Of a stretch of 8,063 bases of DNA, positions 1 to 6,174 are shown piece by piece. The notes beneath the pieces are model-generated. The model saw only the letters and a program-made list of their open reading frames with translations, ran no database searches and was not told where the DNA came from. Both the position numbers and the translations under genes were made by a program. This DNA is from UBA1140 sp964409295 (GTDB lineage Bacteria > Campylobacterota > Campylobacteria > Campylobacterales > Sulfurovaceae): assembly GCA_964409295.1 (NCBI GenBank), contig CAYPCV010000180.1:1-8063 (forward strand). The letters are read 5' to 3'. The stretch's first letter is position 1. Every line of letters starts with the position of its first letter.

Positions 1-124
1 CTGATTTGAATGCCTCTTTAAATATTCTAAATACCGTGGGACACATGGAGAGAGCTTCTTAAATATCTAAGCGTTAGTTTGGAGTTCAGAAGAATCCACC
101 CTCTTTAGGGGGTGGAGTTGTCAA
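1..124 (+). mobile_element. right end of an IS200/IS605-type transposon (partial)
   Basis: Seen: the C-terminal end of a TnpB reading frame stops at 60-62 and is followed by a perfect 9-bp hairpin (stem 95-103 with 108-116, loop TTTA) and then TCAA at 121-124. Known: IS200/IS605 elements have no terminal inverted repeats; their ends are subterminal hairpins recognised as single strands by the Y1 transposase TnpA, and in IS608 the right cleavage site is TCAA a few bases beyond the hairpin. Inference: the element ends at about 124 and its left part, with most of tnpB and possibly tnpA, lies outside the window. It sits about 90 bp beyond the terminator of the convergent phosphate permease, so the insertion is in neutral intergenic DNA. 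The exact boundary needs an empty-site comparison. Confidence 0.7.
3..62 (+). CDS. tnpB: TnpB RNA-guided endonuclease, C-terminal fragment
   Basis: Nineteen codons run in from the left edge and end with TAA at 60-62; the peptide begins DLNASLNIL and ends in VGHMERAS. Known: TnpB proteins (ancestors of Cas12) carry a RuvC-III motif of the form D-x-N-A-A/S-x-N-I near their C-terminus, where the Asp is a metal-binding catalytic residue, often followed by a short GH-containing tail. Both are seen here. The RuvC-I and RuvC-II motifs and the zinc finger would lie upstream, outside the window, so whether the gene is intact cannot be judged. The hairpin and TCAA end just downstream support the call independently. 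A related IS607-type TnpB is a less likely alternative. Confidence 0.72.
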   Translation, partial: DLNASLNILNTVGHMERAS

Positions 125-211
125 TGTTTATGGGCGAGATGAAGCCATATCAATGGAAAAAATGTTTAAGTTTTCAGCTAAATAAAACCAAAAAATAGTA
201 GTAAAAAATAA

Positions 212-241
212 AAAAGAGTAGACTGAACTGTCTACTCTTTT
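212..241 (-). terminator. intrinsic terminator of the phosphate permease
   Basis: A 12-bp perfect stem (212-223 with 230-241, 6-nt loop) lies 11 bp after the stop codon of the minus-strand permease. Read on the minus strand, it is followed by a long T-rich tract (complement of 190-211), the classic Rho-independent layout. The plus-strand side downstream of the hairpin has no T-run beyond the stem, so it acts mainly for the minus strand. Confidence 0.85.
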
Positions 242-252
242 GGAGATAATAA

Positions 253-1785
253 CTATCCCCAAATTCCTTTAAGAATATAAAAGACAAGTGCTGAAAGCAT
301 TGCTGCTACAGGAACAGTAATAACCCACGCTGCTATGATTTTTTTAACCATACCTCGTTTTACATATTTCTCTTTTAGCTCTTTTTTAAGTGCCTTAGCT
401 ATTTTCTTTTCAGCTTTAACAAGTTCAAAAAGTTCAGACTTTCTTTGGTAATTGTTTCCAATATTTTCTAATTCTTTCTTATAGTTTTCAACTACTTCTA
501 ATTGTGCATTTAGCTCAATACGTTTATCATCAGTACCTTTTCTATCCATCCACTCTCTTAAGAACCCAACACCAAATACACCACCAACAGCGATGTGTGT
601 TGATGAGACAGGTAATCCAAGTTGAGAAGCAATAACCACAGTAATAGCAGCAGCCATCATAATTGAAAAGGCTCTCATCTGGTCAAGTTCTGTAATCTCT
701 GAACCGACTGTTTTAATAAGTCGTGGGCCAAAGAGTGCTAAACCAACAGAGATACCAATACCACCCACAACCATAACCCATAATGGAATAGCTGCTTTAG
801 CAGAAATAGTGGTATTTGCTAGAGCATCATAAATTGCAGCTAATGGCCCAACAGCGTTTGCAACATCGTTGGCACCGTGAGCAAAACTTAAGAGTGCTGC
901 TGCAAAAATAAGAGGAATTGTAAATAGTGTATTTATTGAAGCTCTGTCATCAGAGAGAGTAGCAATTTTAGAAGCTACACGAGGTTTGACGATAAAATAG
1001 GTAATAAATGCACCAATTGTACCAAACATTAAAGCGATACCAATGGTTGGTTTTTTAGTTTCTGGTAAAAATGGAAGAATATCTACAATATCAACCCATA
1101 CTTTTTTAAGACCTTTAATAGTAAGGTAGGTAATAAATGCCATTGCCATAAGAGATACTAAAATAGGAACAATTTTTTTAGCCGATTCTAATTTATTGTC
1201 TTTAAAGACAATTTTCGATTTAATAATATAGAGAAATCCTGCTGCAATTAATCCCCCAAGAACAGGAGAGATAACCCATGACATTGCAATTTTACCCATG
1301 GTTGCCCATGATACAACAGCAAACCCACCAGCTGCGATACCTGCACCCATAACACCACCAACAATAGAGTGAGTAGTAGATACAGGAGCTTTAAGAATGG
1401 TTGCAACGGTTAGCCATAATGCAGCAGCTAATAGGGCTGCTGCCATGGCATAAACAAAAATCATTGGGTCTCCTGCAAAAGCAGTAGGGTCAATAATCCC
1501 TTTTTTAATGGTTTTAACCACATCTCCACCTGCAATTAATGCACCTGAAGCTTCAAAAATTGAAGCAACAATAATGGCTCCTCCAATGCTTAATGCACCT
1601 GCTCCAACGGCTGGACCAACATTGTTAGCAACATCATTTGCTCCAATATTCATTGCCATATAGGCACCAAATACGGCTGCCATCATTAGGAAACCAACAT
1701 TTGGAATGTCTCCAAATGCTGATTGGACATAGAATGCAACGGCTATTGCAAATCCTGCCCCAAGTAGTGTTTTAAGTATGTTCAT
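253..1785 (-). CDS. pit: PiT-family inorganic phosphate permease
   Basis: Inner-membrane phosphate carrier, 510 residues, in the usual PiT length range (PF01384); it imports inorganic phosphate with H+ or Na+. The sequence shows the inverted duplication typical of the family: GANDVANNVGP at 48-58 and PVSTTHSIVGG at 134-144 in the first half, GANDVANAVGP at 304-314 and PVSSTHIAVGG at 392-402 in the second. Many hydrophobic segments surround these. A charged stretch rich in Lys and Glu, about 415-482, lies between the second signature and the last membrane helix and is probably a soluble helical domain. The ATG is preceded by AAGGGAG (1794-1800) at 8 nt. The gene has its own terminator and promoter, so it is probably monocistronic; no phoU-like partner gene lies beside it. 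Known family, seen motifs; the coupling ion is not decided by the sequence. Confidence 0.95.
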   Translation of the reverse strand: MNILKTLLGAGFAIAVAFYVQSAFGDIPNVGFLMMAAVFGAYMAMNIGANDVANNVGPAVGAGALSIGGAIIVASIFEASGALIAGGDVVKTIKKGIIDPTAFAGDPMIFVYAMAAALLAAALWLTVATILKAPVSTTHSIVGGVMGAGIAAGGFAVVSWATMGKIAMSWVISPVLGGLIAAGFLYIIKSKIVFKDNKLESAKKIVPILVSLMAMAFITYLTIKGLKKVWVDIVDILPFLPETKKPTIGIALMFGTIGAFITYFIVKPRVASKIATLSDDRASINTLFTIPLIFAAALLSFAHGANDVANAVGPLAAIYDALANTTISAKAAIPLWVMVVGGIGISVGLALFGPRLIKTVGSEITELDQMRAFSIMMAAAITVVIASQLGLPVSSTHIAVGGVFGVGFLREWMDRKGTDDKRIELNAQLEVVENYKKELENIGNNYQRKSELFELVKAEKKIAKALKKELKEKYVKRGMVKKIIAAWVITVPVAAMLSALVFYILKGIWG

Positions 1786-1820
1786 GAGAGTAACTCCCTT
1801 TTTTTTAGTTTTCCTATTTT

Positions 1821-1848
1821 ATTATAAAAAAGTTACAAAATGGTTACA
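1821..1848 (-). promoter_or_regulatory. phosphate permease promoter with PHO-box-like direct repeats
   Basis: On the minus strand there is a perfect TATAAT at 1826-1821, and upstream of it two copies of TGTAAC (1848-1843 and 1837-1832) exactly 11 bp apart, at and just downstream of the -35 position. Known: PhoB-type response regulators bind 11-bp direct repeats next to the -10 box; the Campylobacter jejuni PHO box has GTTTC-type repeats of the same period. The link to phosphate control is inferred from spacing, position and the gene served; the half-site differs from the published one. A second TATAAT on the same strand (1859-1854) is a possible alternative -10. Confidence 0.5.
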
Positions 1849-1859
1849 TAAAGATTATA

Positions 1860-2008
1860 AAATAATTATTTTCTTTCTCGTCCGAATAAGTAATCTTTCA
1901 TACCAATATTTTATAAATATTAAAAAATAAATGTATATTAATATATAAGGTAAATTTAAATATACTAATTAGTTGTAAATGATTTAAGCAAAAAATAATA
2001 TTTAAATA
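1860..2008. other. very AT-rich divergent intergenic segment
   Basis: This stretch between the promoters of the permease and the surface protein is almost wholly A and T, with short palindromic runs such as TATATTAATATA and TATTTAAATA. I see no convincing gene in it: the minus-strand open frame here has no ribosome site or recognisable protein and runs into the signal-peptide region of the neighbouring gene. It may be curved DNA or a binding region for nucleoid proteins, but nothing specific is recognisable. Confidence 0.4.
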
Positions 2009-2017
2009 TGTTATAAT
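2009..2017 (+). promoter_or_regulatory. extended -10 promoter of the surface repeat protein
   Basis: TGTTATAAT: an extended TG-n followed by a perfect TATAAT (2012-2017), 43 bp before the ATG at 2061. There is no clear -35, which is usual for housekeeping promoters in Campylobacterota. A ribosome site AAAGGA (2049-2054) follows, 6 nt before the start. Confidence 0.65.
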
Positions 2018-2060
2018 ATATTTACAATAAAAAATAACATCTTTTTTCAAAGGAAATATA

Positions 2061-3623
2061 ATGAACATTTTTAACCGATTTCTTATAAGTATATTTTTAC
2101 TTTTAGGAGCTGTCAGTACTTTTTCTAATGCTACGGCTACTGAAACAAATATTATTACAGAGGATAAAACAAATGCATCAATGGTTAATACTTTAGATGC
2201 AACAGATATTGTTGATTTATCAGCGTACATTACGAATAGTACCTATGTGATAAGTAATTTTATCATTAAGTCTCTACCTAGTCCTAACTTAGGTACTTTA
2301 TACATGGCTGATGAAACAAGGATTGTAACGGTAGGTCAACAATTAACACGAGTTGAAGCAGATGGTTTAAAATTTGATCCTATTGAGAGTTGTACGCCTG
2401 CTAATGCACAATTTACCTATGCAGGTGTTAGTGATGCAGGGGTTGAAGGTACTCCTCCAGCTACGGTTACTCTTCCTCTCTCTGTTAGTAGTGGGTGTTC
2501 AGCTACTGTTACCTCTGATGACAAAAAAAATCCAGAGATGTTAAACACTTTGGGTGCTGTGAATATTTTAGACTTATCAGGAAAAGATGGAAATGGTGAT
2601 GCTGTTAATCGTTTTATTATCACATCGTTGCCAAGTGTCAATCAAGGTGTTTTATATATGGCAGATGGAAGAACAGCTGTTACATTAAATCATCAAGAGT
2701 TAACCTTGGCAGAAGCAAATGGTTTACGATTTGACCCAAGGGCTGGTTTTGTAGGTGATGTTACCTTTACTTATGTGGCATTAGATGATAATGGTCTGCA
2801 AAGTACTAATAATGCTACAGTAACTATTCCTTTAATTAATCCTGTAGGGAATGCACCAACTGCTGATGATAAACTGAATCCAAAGATGTTAAATACCCTT
2901 GGTGCTGTGAATATTTTAGATTTATCAGGAAAAGATAGTAATGGGAATGCTGTTGGTAATTTTATTATCACATCGTTGCCAAGTGTCAATCAAGGTGTTT
3001 TATATATGGCAGATGGAAGAACAGCTGTTACATTAAATCATCAAGAGTTAACCTTGGCAGAATCAAATGGTTTACGATTTGACCCTAATATTGATTTTGT
3101 TGGAGATGTACAATTTACCTATGTAGCTGTTGATAGTAATGATGTAAATAGTTCTAATGCAACGGTTACTATTCCTGTAGTGGCTTCGTATAATACAGAT
3201 ATTGTCACTCATGATGATGTTGGTATTGCGAATGGGAATTCTGAACCGATTATTATTGATGTTTTGGCAAACGATACAGGAACATTAGCAGGTGCAATCG
3301 TTCGACTTGTAAATAGTGATGGAACGTTTAGCGATGAGATTACTGTCAATGGCGAAGGTGTATGGTCTGTCAACTCGGACAATATGCTTATCTTTACCCC
3401 TGTTACTCCATTTGTTGGAACACCAACTGCAATGGACTATCTTGTTCGTGATGCTAATGGTGCAGTGAGTAATACCTCTACGGTTAGTATCAATGGTAAA
3501 TGTGTTTGTAAAGCGTATACCGAAGATGTACCTATCTTTTCAACTTTTGGTCTTGTTTTAATGATGTTTTTAAGTATGATGCTTGGGCTTCATTTTATTA
3601 AAAGAGAAATTATAGAGTCTTAA
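2061..3623 (+). CDS. secreted/surface repeat protein with C-terminal sorting-like tail
   Basis: 520 residues; no named gene recognised. A Sec signal peptide occupies about 1-24 (basic start, hydrophobic 7-19, cleavage near SNA-TA). Three repeats follow at about 33-140, 152-258 and 267-372, each with 'NTL-A-(I)-LDLS', 'FII-SLPS-N-G-LYMAD', 'LT--E--GL-FDP' and ending 'FTYV-V-D...ATVTIPL'. This Ig-like/cadherin-like beta-sandwich pattern occurs in adhesins and other large surface proteins. A fourth, different domain (about 379-477) has 'IIDVLANDTG', a motif seen in bacterial fibril and VCBS-like repeats. The end has two Cys (481, 483), then VPIFSTFG (489-496), a hydrophobic segment (497-512) and KRE (514-516): a motif-membrane-basic tripartite tail like IPTL-CTERM/PEP-CTERM-type sorting signals. 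Role inferred: anchored or exported envelope protein, perhaps in adhesion. It overlaps the convergent rnhB by 14 bp. Confidence 0.75.
   Translation: MNIFNRFLISIFLLLGAVSTFSNATATETNIITEDKTNASMVNTLDATDIVDLSAYITNSTYVISNFIIKSLPSPNLGTLYMADETRIVTVGQQLTRVEADGLKFDPIESCTPANAQFTYAGVSDAGVEGTPPATVTLPLSVSSGCSATVTSDDKKNPEMLNTLGAVNILDLSGKDGNGDAVNRFIITSLPSVNQGVLYMADGRTAVTLNHQELTLAEANGLRFDPRAGFVGDVTFTYVALDDNGLQSTNNATVTIPLINPVGNAPTADDKLNPKMLNTLGAVNILDLSGKDSNGNAVGNFIITSLPSVNQGVLYMADGRTAVTLNHQELTLAESNGLRFDPNIDFVGDVQFTYVAVDSNDVNSSNATVTIPVVASYNTDIVTHDDVGIANGNSEPIIIDVLANDTGTLAGAIVRLVNSDGTFSDEITVNGEGVWSVNSDNMLIFTPVTPFVGTPTAMDYLVRDANGAVSNTSTVSINGKCVCKAYTEDVPIFSTFGLVLMMFLSMMLGLHFIKREIIES
2157..3176 (+). repeat. three tandem domain repeats, two nearly identical in DNA
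   Basis: The three repeat units of the surface protein lie at about 2157-2480, 2514-2834 and 2859-3176. Units 2 and 3 are offset by 348 bp and contain a block that is identical over 103 bp (2612-2714 and 2960-3062), continuing past a single G/T difference to about 2738/3086. Unit 1 is clearly diverged in both DNA and protein. The pattern indicates a recent duplication or gene conversion of the second unit. Confidence 0.9.
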
Positions 3624-4167
3624 TTTTAAAGCTACGGCGATGAATGTCGCAGTAGCCATGCTCTTTAATTGCTAAAATATGAGCTTTTGTTCCATATCCT
3701 TTATGTTTCTCAAAACCGTATAGAGGGTATTTTCGACTAGCTCTAATAATAGCTCGGTCATGTGTGACTTTGGCTAAGATACTTCCAGCTGATACTTCAG
3801 CTACTTTTGTATCTGCTTTTACTAAGGTATTAATTCCCAATACTCCAAAGGTTTGATTTCCATCAAAAAGATAAATATCAGCTGTTAATTTTTTCTTAAT
3901 TATCTCTAAGCCTTCATTTAAGCAGAGGCTCAACCCCTTTGTGTCAATTTGTTGAGGCGAAAATGAGACAATATGATAATGACTATTTTTAATAATGATT
4001 TCGTATAAACTTTCTCGTTTTTTTTCACTTAATTTTTTAGAGTCCATTAATCCTTCTATCTCTGCTTTTAAAATAACTCCTGCAATTACTAAATCTCCTG
4101 CAAGTGGTCCACGTCCTGCTTCATCTATACCACAAAGTATGTTTTTAGTTTGTTGAAGGTTAGGCAT
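3610..4167 (-). CDS. rnhB: ribonuclease HII
   Basis: Cuts the RNA strand of RNA/DNA hybrids and incises at single ribonucleotides misincorporated in DNA. 185 residues, slightly short but normal for the family. The motifs are in order: GIDEAGRGPLAG (13-24) with catalytic Asp15 and Glu16, DSKKLSEKKR (42-51), LFDGNQ with Asp102, the SILAKVTHDR block (129-138) with Asp137, HKGYGTKAH (155-163) and a C-terminal HRRSFK (176-181). The full set of four acidic residues is present, so the enzyme should be active. The ATG overlaps the last 8 nt of recQ and has GAGGAG (4175-4180) 7 nt upstream, inside recQ, so the two are probably one transcript with coupled translation. Its 3' end overlaps the convergent surface-protein gene by 14 bp. 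Confidence 0.96.
   Translation of the reverse strand: MPNLQQTKNILCGIDEAGRGPLAGDLVIAGVILKAEIEGLMDSKKLSEKKRESLYEIIIKNSHYHIVSFSPQQIDTKGLSLCLNEGLEIIKKKLTADIYLFDGNQTFGVLGINTLVKADTKVAEVSAGSILAKVTHDRAIIRASRKYPLYGFEKHKGYGTKAHILAIKEHGYCDIHRRSFKIKTL
3631..3656 (-). terminator. possible terminator hairpin inside the end of rnhB
   Basis: GCTAC and GCGA (3631-3635, 3637-3640) pair with TCGC and GTAGC (3647-3650, 3652-3656), with one mismatch between the two arms and a 6-nt loop. On the minus strand the hairpin is followed by TTTAAAATTAAG, a weak T-rich tract. It lies within the last codons of rnhB (residues about 171-179) and begins 7 bp after the stop codon of the convergent surface-protein gene, so it could end transcripts from both sides. 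Codon constraint for the conserved HRRSF motif could also give this by chance. Confidence 0.35.
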
Positions 4168-5950
4168 TTTCTATCTCCTCGATTCGTTCTAAGAAAGCTT
4201 GACCATAGCGTTCAAATTTTACCTCTCCTATACCATGAACATTGAGCATCTCTTCTTTGGTACTTGGCATAATATTAGAGAGTTCTTTGAGTGTTTTATC
4301 AGAAAAAATGATATAAGGGGGTACTTTATTTTCACTCGCAATGGATTTGCGTAATTCTCTTAATTGGTCAAATATCTCAACCTCATAATCATCAAAATAG
4401 TTAACTTTCTTTTTAGCTTTTGCTTTTTGTACAACCAATCTTTCTGCTCGAATTGAGACCTCTTCTTGACCTTTTAAAATAGTGATGCCTCGTTCTAAGA
4501 GATGATATACTTTGTATTCGCCTATACCAATAGCCCCTAATTCTAAGAGTTTATCAGCAACCGTTAGCCATTGTGCTTTGGAGTAGTTTGTTCCTATACC
4601 ATAGACAGAGAGTTCATTATGATTATTACTTAGTATACGTTGCTCTTTGCTTCCTCTTAATATATCTATTATGTAGTGTAGTCCAAAAGATTGTTTGGTG
4701 CGATAGATAGTTGAGAGTAGTTTTTGAGCATCTTCTGTTATTTTAATACTATTTTTATCGGGGTAGAGACAGTTGTCACAAACGGTTTTACATGCCTCTA
4801 TGTTGTCTTGAAAATAGGTGGCTATCTGTTGATGCCTACACGATTCAGAGTTTGCAAAACGAGAGATAGTGTTAATCTTTTCAAAAGCATTCTCTTTGTA
4901 GGGGCTATCGGGTAGGGCTTCTATAAACGATTTTTGTTGGACGATGTCGGCTGTAGAGAAGAGTAAAAGAGTTGTTGCTTCAAGACCATCTCGTCCTGCA
5001 CGTCCTATCTCTTGATAATAATTTTCTAAGGTTTTTGGTAAATTCATATGCACTACAAAACGTATATTACTTTTGTCAATGCCCATTCCAAACGCAATGG
5101 TTGCTACGACAATATTTAAGTTGTCTGAAACAAAATCTGAAAAAATAGAATTTTTGACTTCTGTCTTTAATCCTGCATGGTATGCTTCTGCTTTGTAGCC
5201 TTGATTTTGTAGATAGTTAGCAACGCTTTCAGTCTGTTTTCGAGAGAAGGCATAGACAATACCTGCTTCATTTTGATGCTCTTTTAAAAATTCTAAAAGT
5301 TGTTTACGTCCATCACTTTGACGGTGTTTGGCATGAATGGTTAAATTGTTCCGAAAAAGAGAACCTGTAACTACTTTTGGATTTTGGAGCTTTAAATTAG
5401 TCAAAATATCTTCACGAACCAGTTCCGTAGCTGTGGCTGTAAATGCAGTAATCGTAGTAGATGGGAAAGAGATTTTTAGTTGAGAAAGCATTCGGTAATG
5501 TTCTCTAAATTCATGACCCCATTCGCTTACACAGTGAGCCTCATCAACCACAAAGAAATTAATGTTTAAATCTAGTAAGAAGCCTAAAAAATAATCTTTC
5601 ATAAGATGTTCTGGTGCAACATAGAGAAGTTTAATTTGATTTGCATGCAGTTGTTTTTCTATCTCTCTTGTCTCTTCAAAAGTTTGCATCGAGCTTAACA
5701 TGGCAGAGGGTATTCCATTCTCTTTTAGGGCAAGTACTTGGTCGTGCATAAGTGCAAGTAGAGGGGAGATAACTACGGTAACACCTGACATTAAAAGTGA
5801 TGGAAGTTGATAGCAGAGAGACTTTCCTCCTCCTGTGGGGAGTATCATTAATAGGTCTTGATGGTTTAGTATTGCATCAATAACCTCTTCTTGTTGTTCT
5901 CTAAATGTTTCGTGTCCAAAATAGTGTTGTAGTGTCTCTAGTTTATTCAT
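4160..5950 (-). CDS. recQ: ATP-dependent DNA helicase RecQ
   Basis: 3'-5' superfamily 2 helicase of recombination repair and stalled-fork processing; 596 residues from the chosen ATG, close to the E. coli length. All motifs are present: motif 0 FREQQ (16-20), Walker A PTGGGKS (38-44), Ia ISPLLALMHDQ (61-71), DEAH (136-139) followed by the aromatic loop CVSEWGHEF (140-148), TAFTATAT (168-175), FGMGIDKSNIRFVVH (287-301) and QEIGRAGRDG (313-322). Zinc ligands are Cys371, Cys387, Cys391 and Cys394. An RQC winged-helix region follows (about 400-500) and an HRDC domain closes the protein (about 523-593, with VHGIGEVKFERYG). I chose the ATG at 5948-5950 because MNKLETLQHYFG aligns with usual RecQ starts; an in-frame GTG at 5972-5974 would add eight residues (MSFCYYYS). 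Neither has a good ribosome site. Overlaps rnhB by 8 bp downstream. Confidence 0.96.
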   Translation of the reverse strand: MNKLETLQHYFGHETFREQQEEVIDAILNHQDLLMILPTGGGKSLCYQLPSLLMSGVTVVISPLLALMHDQVLALKENGIPSAMLSSMQTFEETREIEKQLHANQIKLLYVAPEHLMKDYFLGFLLDLNINFFVVDEAHCVSEWGHEFREHYRMLSQLKISFPSTTITAFTATATELVREDILTNLKLQNPKVVTGSLFRNNLTIHAKHRQSDGRKQLLEFLKEHQNEAGIVYAFSRKQTESVANYLQNQGYKAEAYHAGLKTEVKNSIFSDFVSDNLNIVVATIAFGMGIDKSNIRFVVHMNLPKTLENYYQEIGRAGRDGLEATTLLLFSTADIVQQKSFIEALPDSPYKENAFEKINTISRFANSESCRHQQIATYFQDNIEACKTVCDNCLYPDKNSIKITEDAQKLLSTIYRTKQSFGLHYIIDILRGSKEQRILSNNHNELSVYGIGTNYSKAQWLTVADKLLELGAIGIGEYKVYHLLERGITILKGQEEVSIRAERLVVQKAKAKKKVNYFDDYEVEIFDQLRELRKSIASENKVPPYIIFSDKTLKELSNIMPSTKEEMLNVHGIGEVKFERYGQAFLERIEEIENA

Positions 5951-6039
5951 ACTGTAATAGTAGCAAAAGCTCACTGTGAATGAGACTTTTAATGCTTTAA
6001 AACAGATTATGTTCTGAAGAATGATTGATTATCATAAGT

Positions 6040-6077
6040 ATGTTATAAAAGATTAATATAACATTATATTTATAACA
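6040..6077. promoter_or_regulatory. repeated TGTTATA/TATAACA motifs in the recQ-ompA intergenic region
   Basis: ATGTTATA (6040-6047) and TATAACAT (6057-6064) form an 8-bp inverted repeat with a 9-nt spacer. A further TATAACA at 6071-6077 makes a longer inverted repeat with the first copy (TGTTATAAA at 6041-6049, TTTATAACA at 6069-6077). It sits roughly midway between two divergent genes, about 90 bp from the recQ ATG and 98 bp from the OmpA start, where an operator would be expected. The surrounding DNA is so AT-rich that chance is a real alternative. No known regulator site is recognised. Confidence 0.3.
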
Positions 6078-6130
6078 AAACTATAAGCAGTGCTATTAAA
6101 TTGAAAAAAAATGTGTTACTATTTTTGAAT

Positions 6131-6136
6131 TATAAT
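6131..6136 (+). promoter_or_regulatory. -10 box of the OmpA-family gene
   Basis: A perfect TATAAT, 38 bp before the ATG at 6175, behind a T-rich stretch, with no clear -35. The ribosome site is GGAGGA (6160-6165), 9 nt before the start. An in-frame mini-ORF ATG GAG GAG ACA GAG TAA begins at 6158 and its TAA overlaps the ATG of the gene (TAATG). Confidence 0.55.
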
Positions 6137-6174
6137 CATTATTTAAGAGATGATTCTATGGAGGAGACAGAGTA

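Larger units (their letters stand above)
1..144 (+). ncRNA. TnpB guide RNA (omega RNA/reRNA), 3' part with guide
   Basis: Known: in IS200/IS605 elements the guide RNA of TnpB overlaps the 3' end of tnpB, runs to the right end of the element, and takes its roughly 16-20-nt guide from the flanking DNA just beyond that end. Seen here: the end of tnpB, the strong hairpin at 95-116 and TCAA at 121-124. Inference: the scaffold runs from inside tnpB to 124 and the guide is about 125-144. No transcript boundary can be seen; the start of the RNA is upstream of the window. Confidence 0.5.

Noticed and set aside
1898..2230. Minus-strand open frame of 110 codons
   Set aside because: It lies in very AT-rich intergenic DNA and runs antisense through the promoter and signal-peptide region of the surface-protein gene. 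It has no ribosome site and a low-complexity Ile/Phe/Tyr-rich product.
2417..2989. Two similar minus-strand open frames (2417-2641 and 2771-2989)
   Set aside because: They resemble each other only because they are antisense to the duplicated repeats of the surface protein.
4724..4915. Plus-strand open frame of 63 codons within recQ
   Set aside because: It is antisense to the zinc-binding region of a well-conserved RecQ, with no independent gene signal.
5951..5974. RecQ starting at the upstream GTG (eight extra residues, MSFCYYYS)
   Set aside because: There is no ribosome site before the GTG and the extra residues do not look like a RecQ N-terminus; the ATG at 5948-5950 fits the family better. 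Not fully excluded.
6020..6040. Fur-box-like sequence around GATTGATTATCATAAG
   Set aside because: It matches only part of the 19-bp palindrome, the DNA is AT-rich, and neither neighbouring gene is an iron gene.
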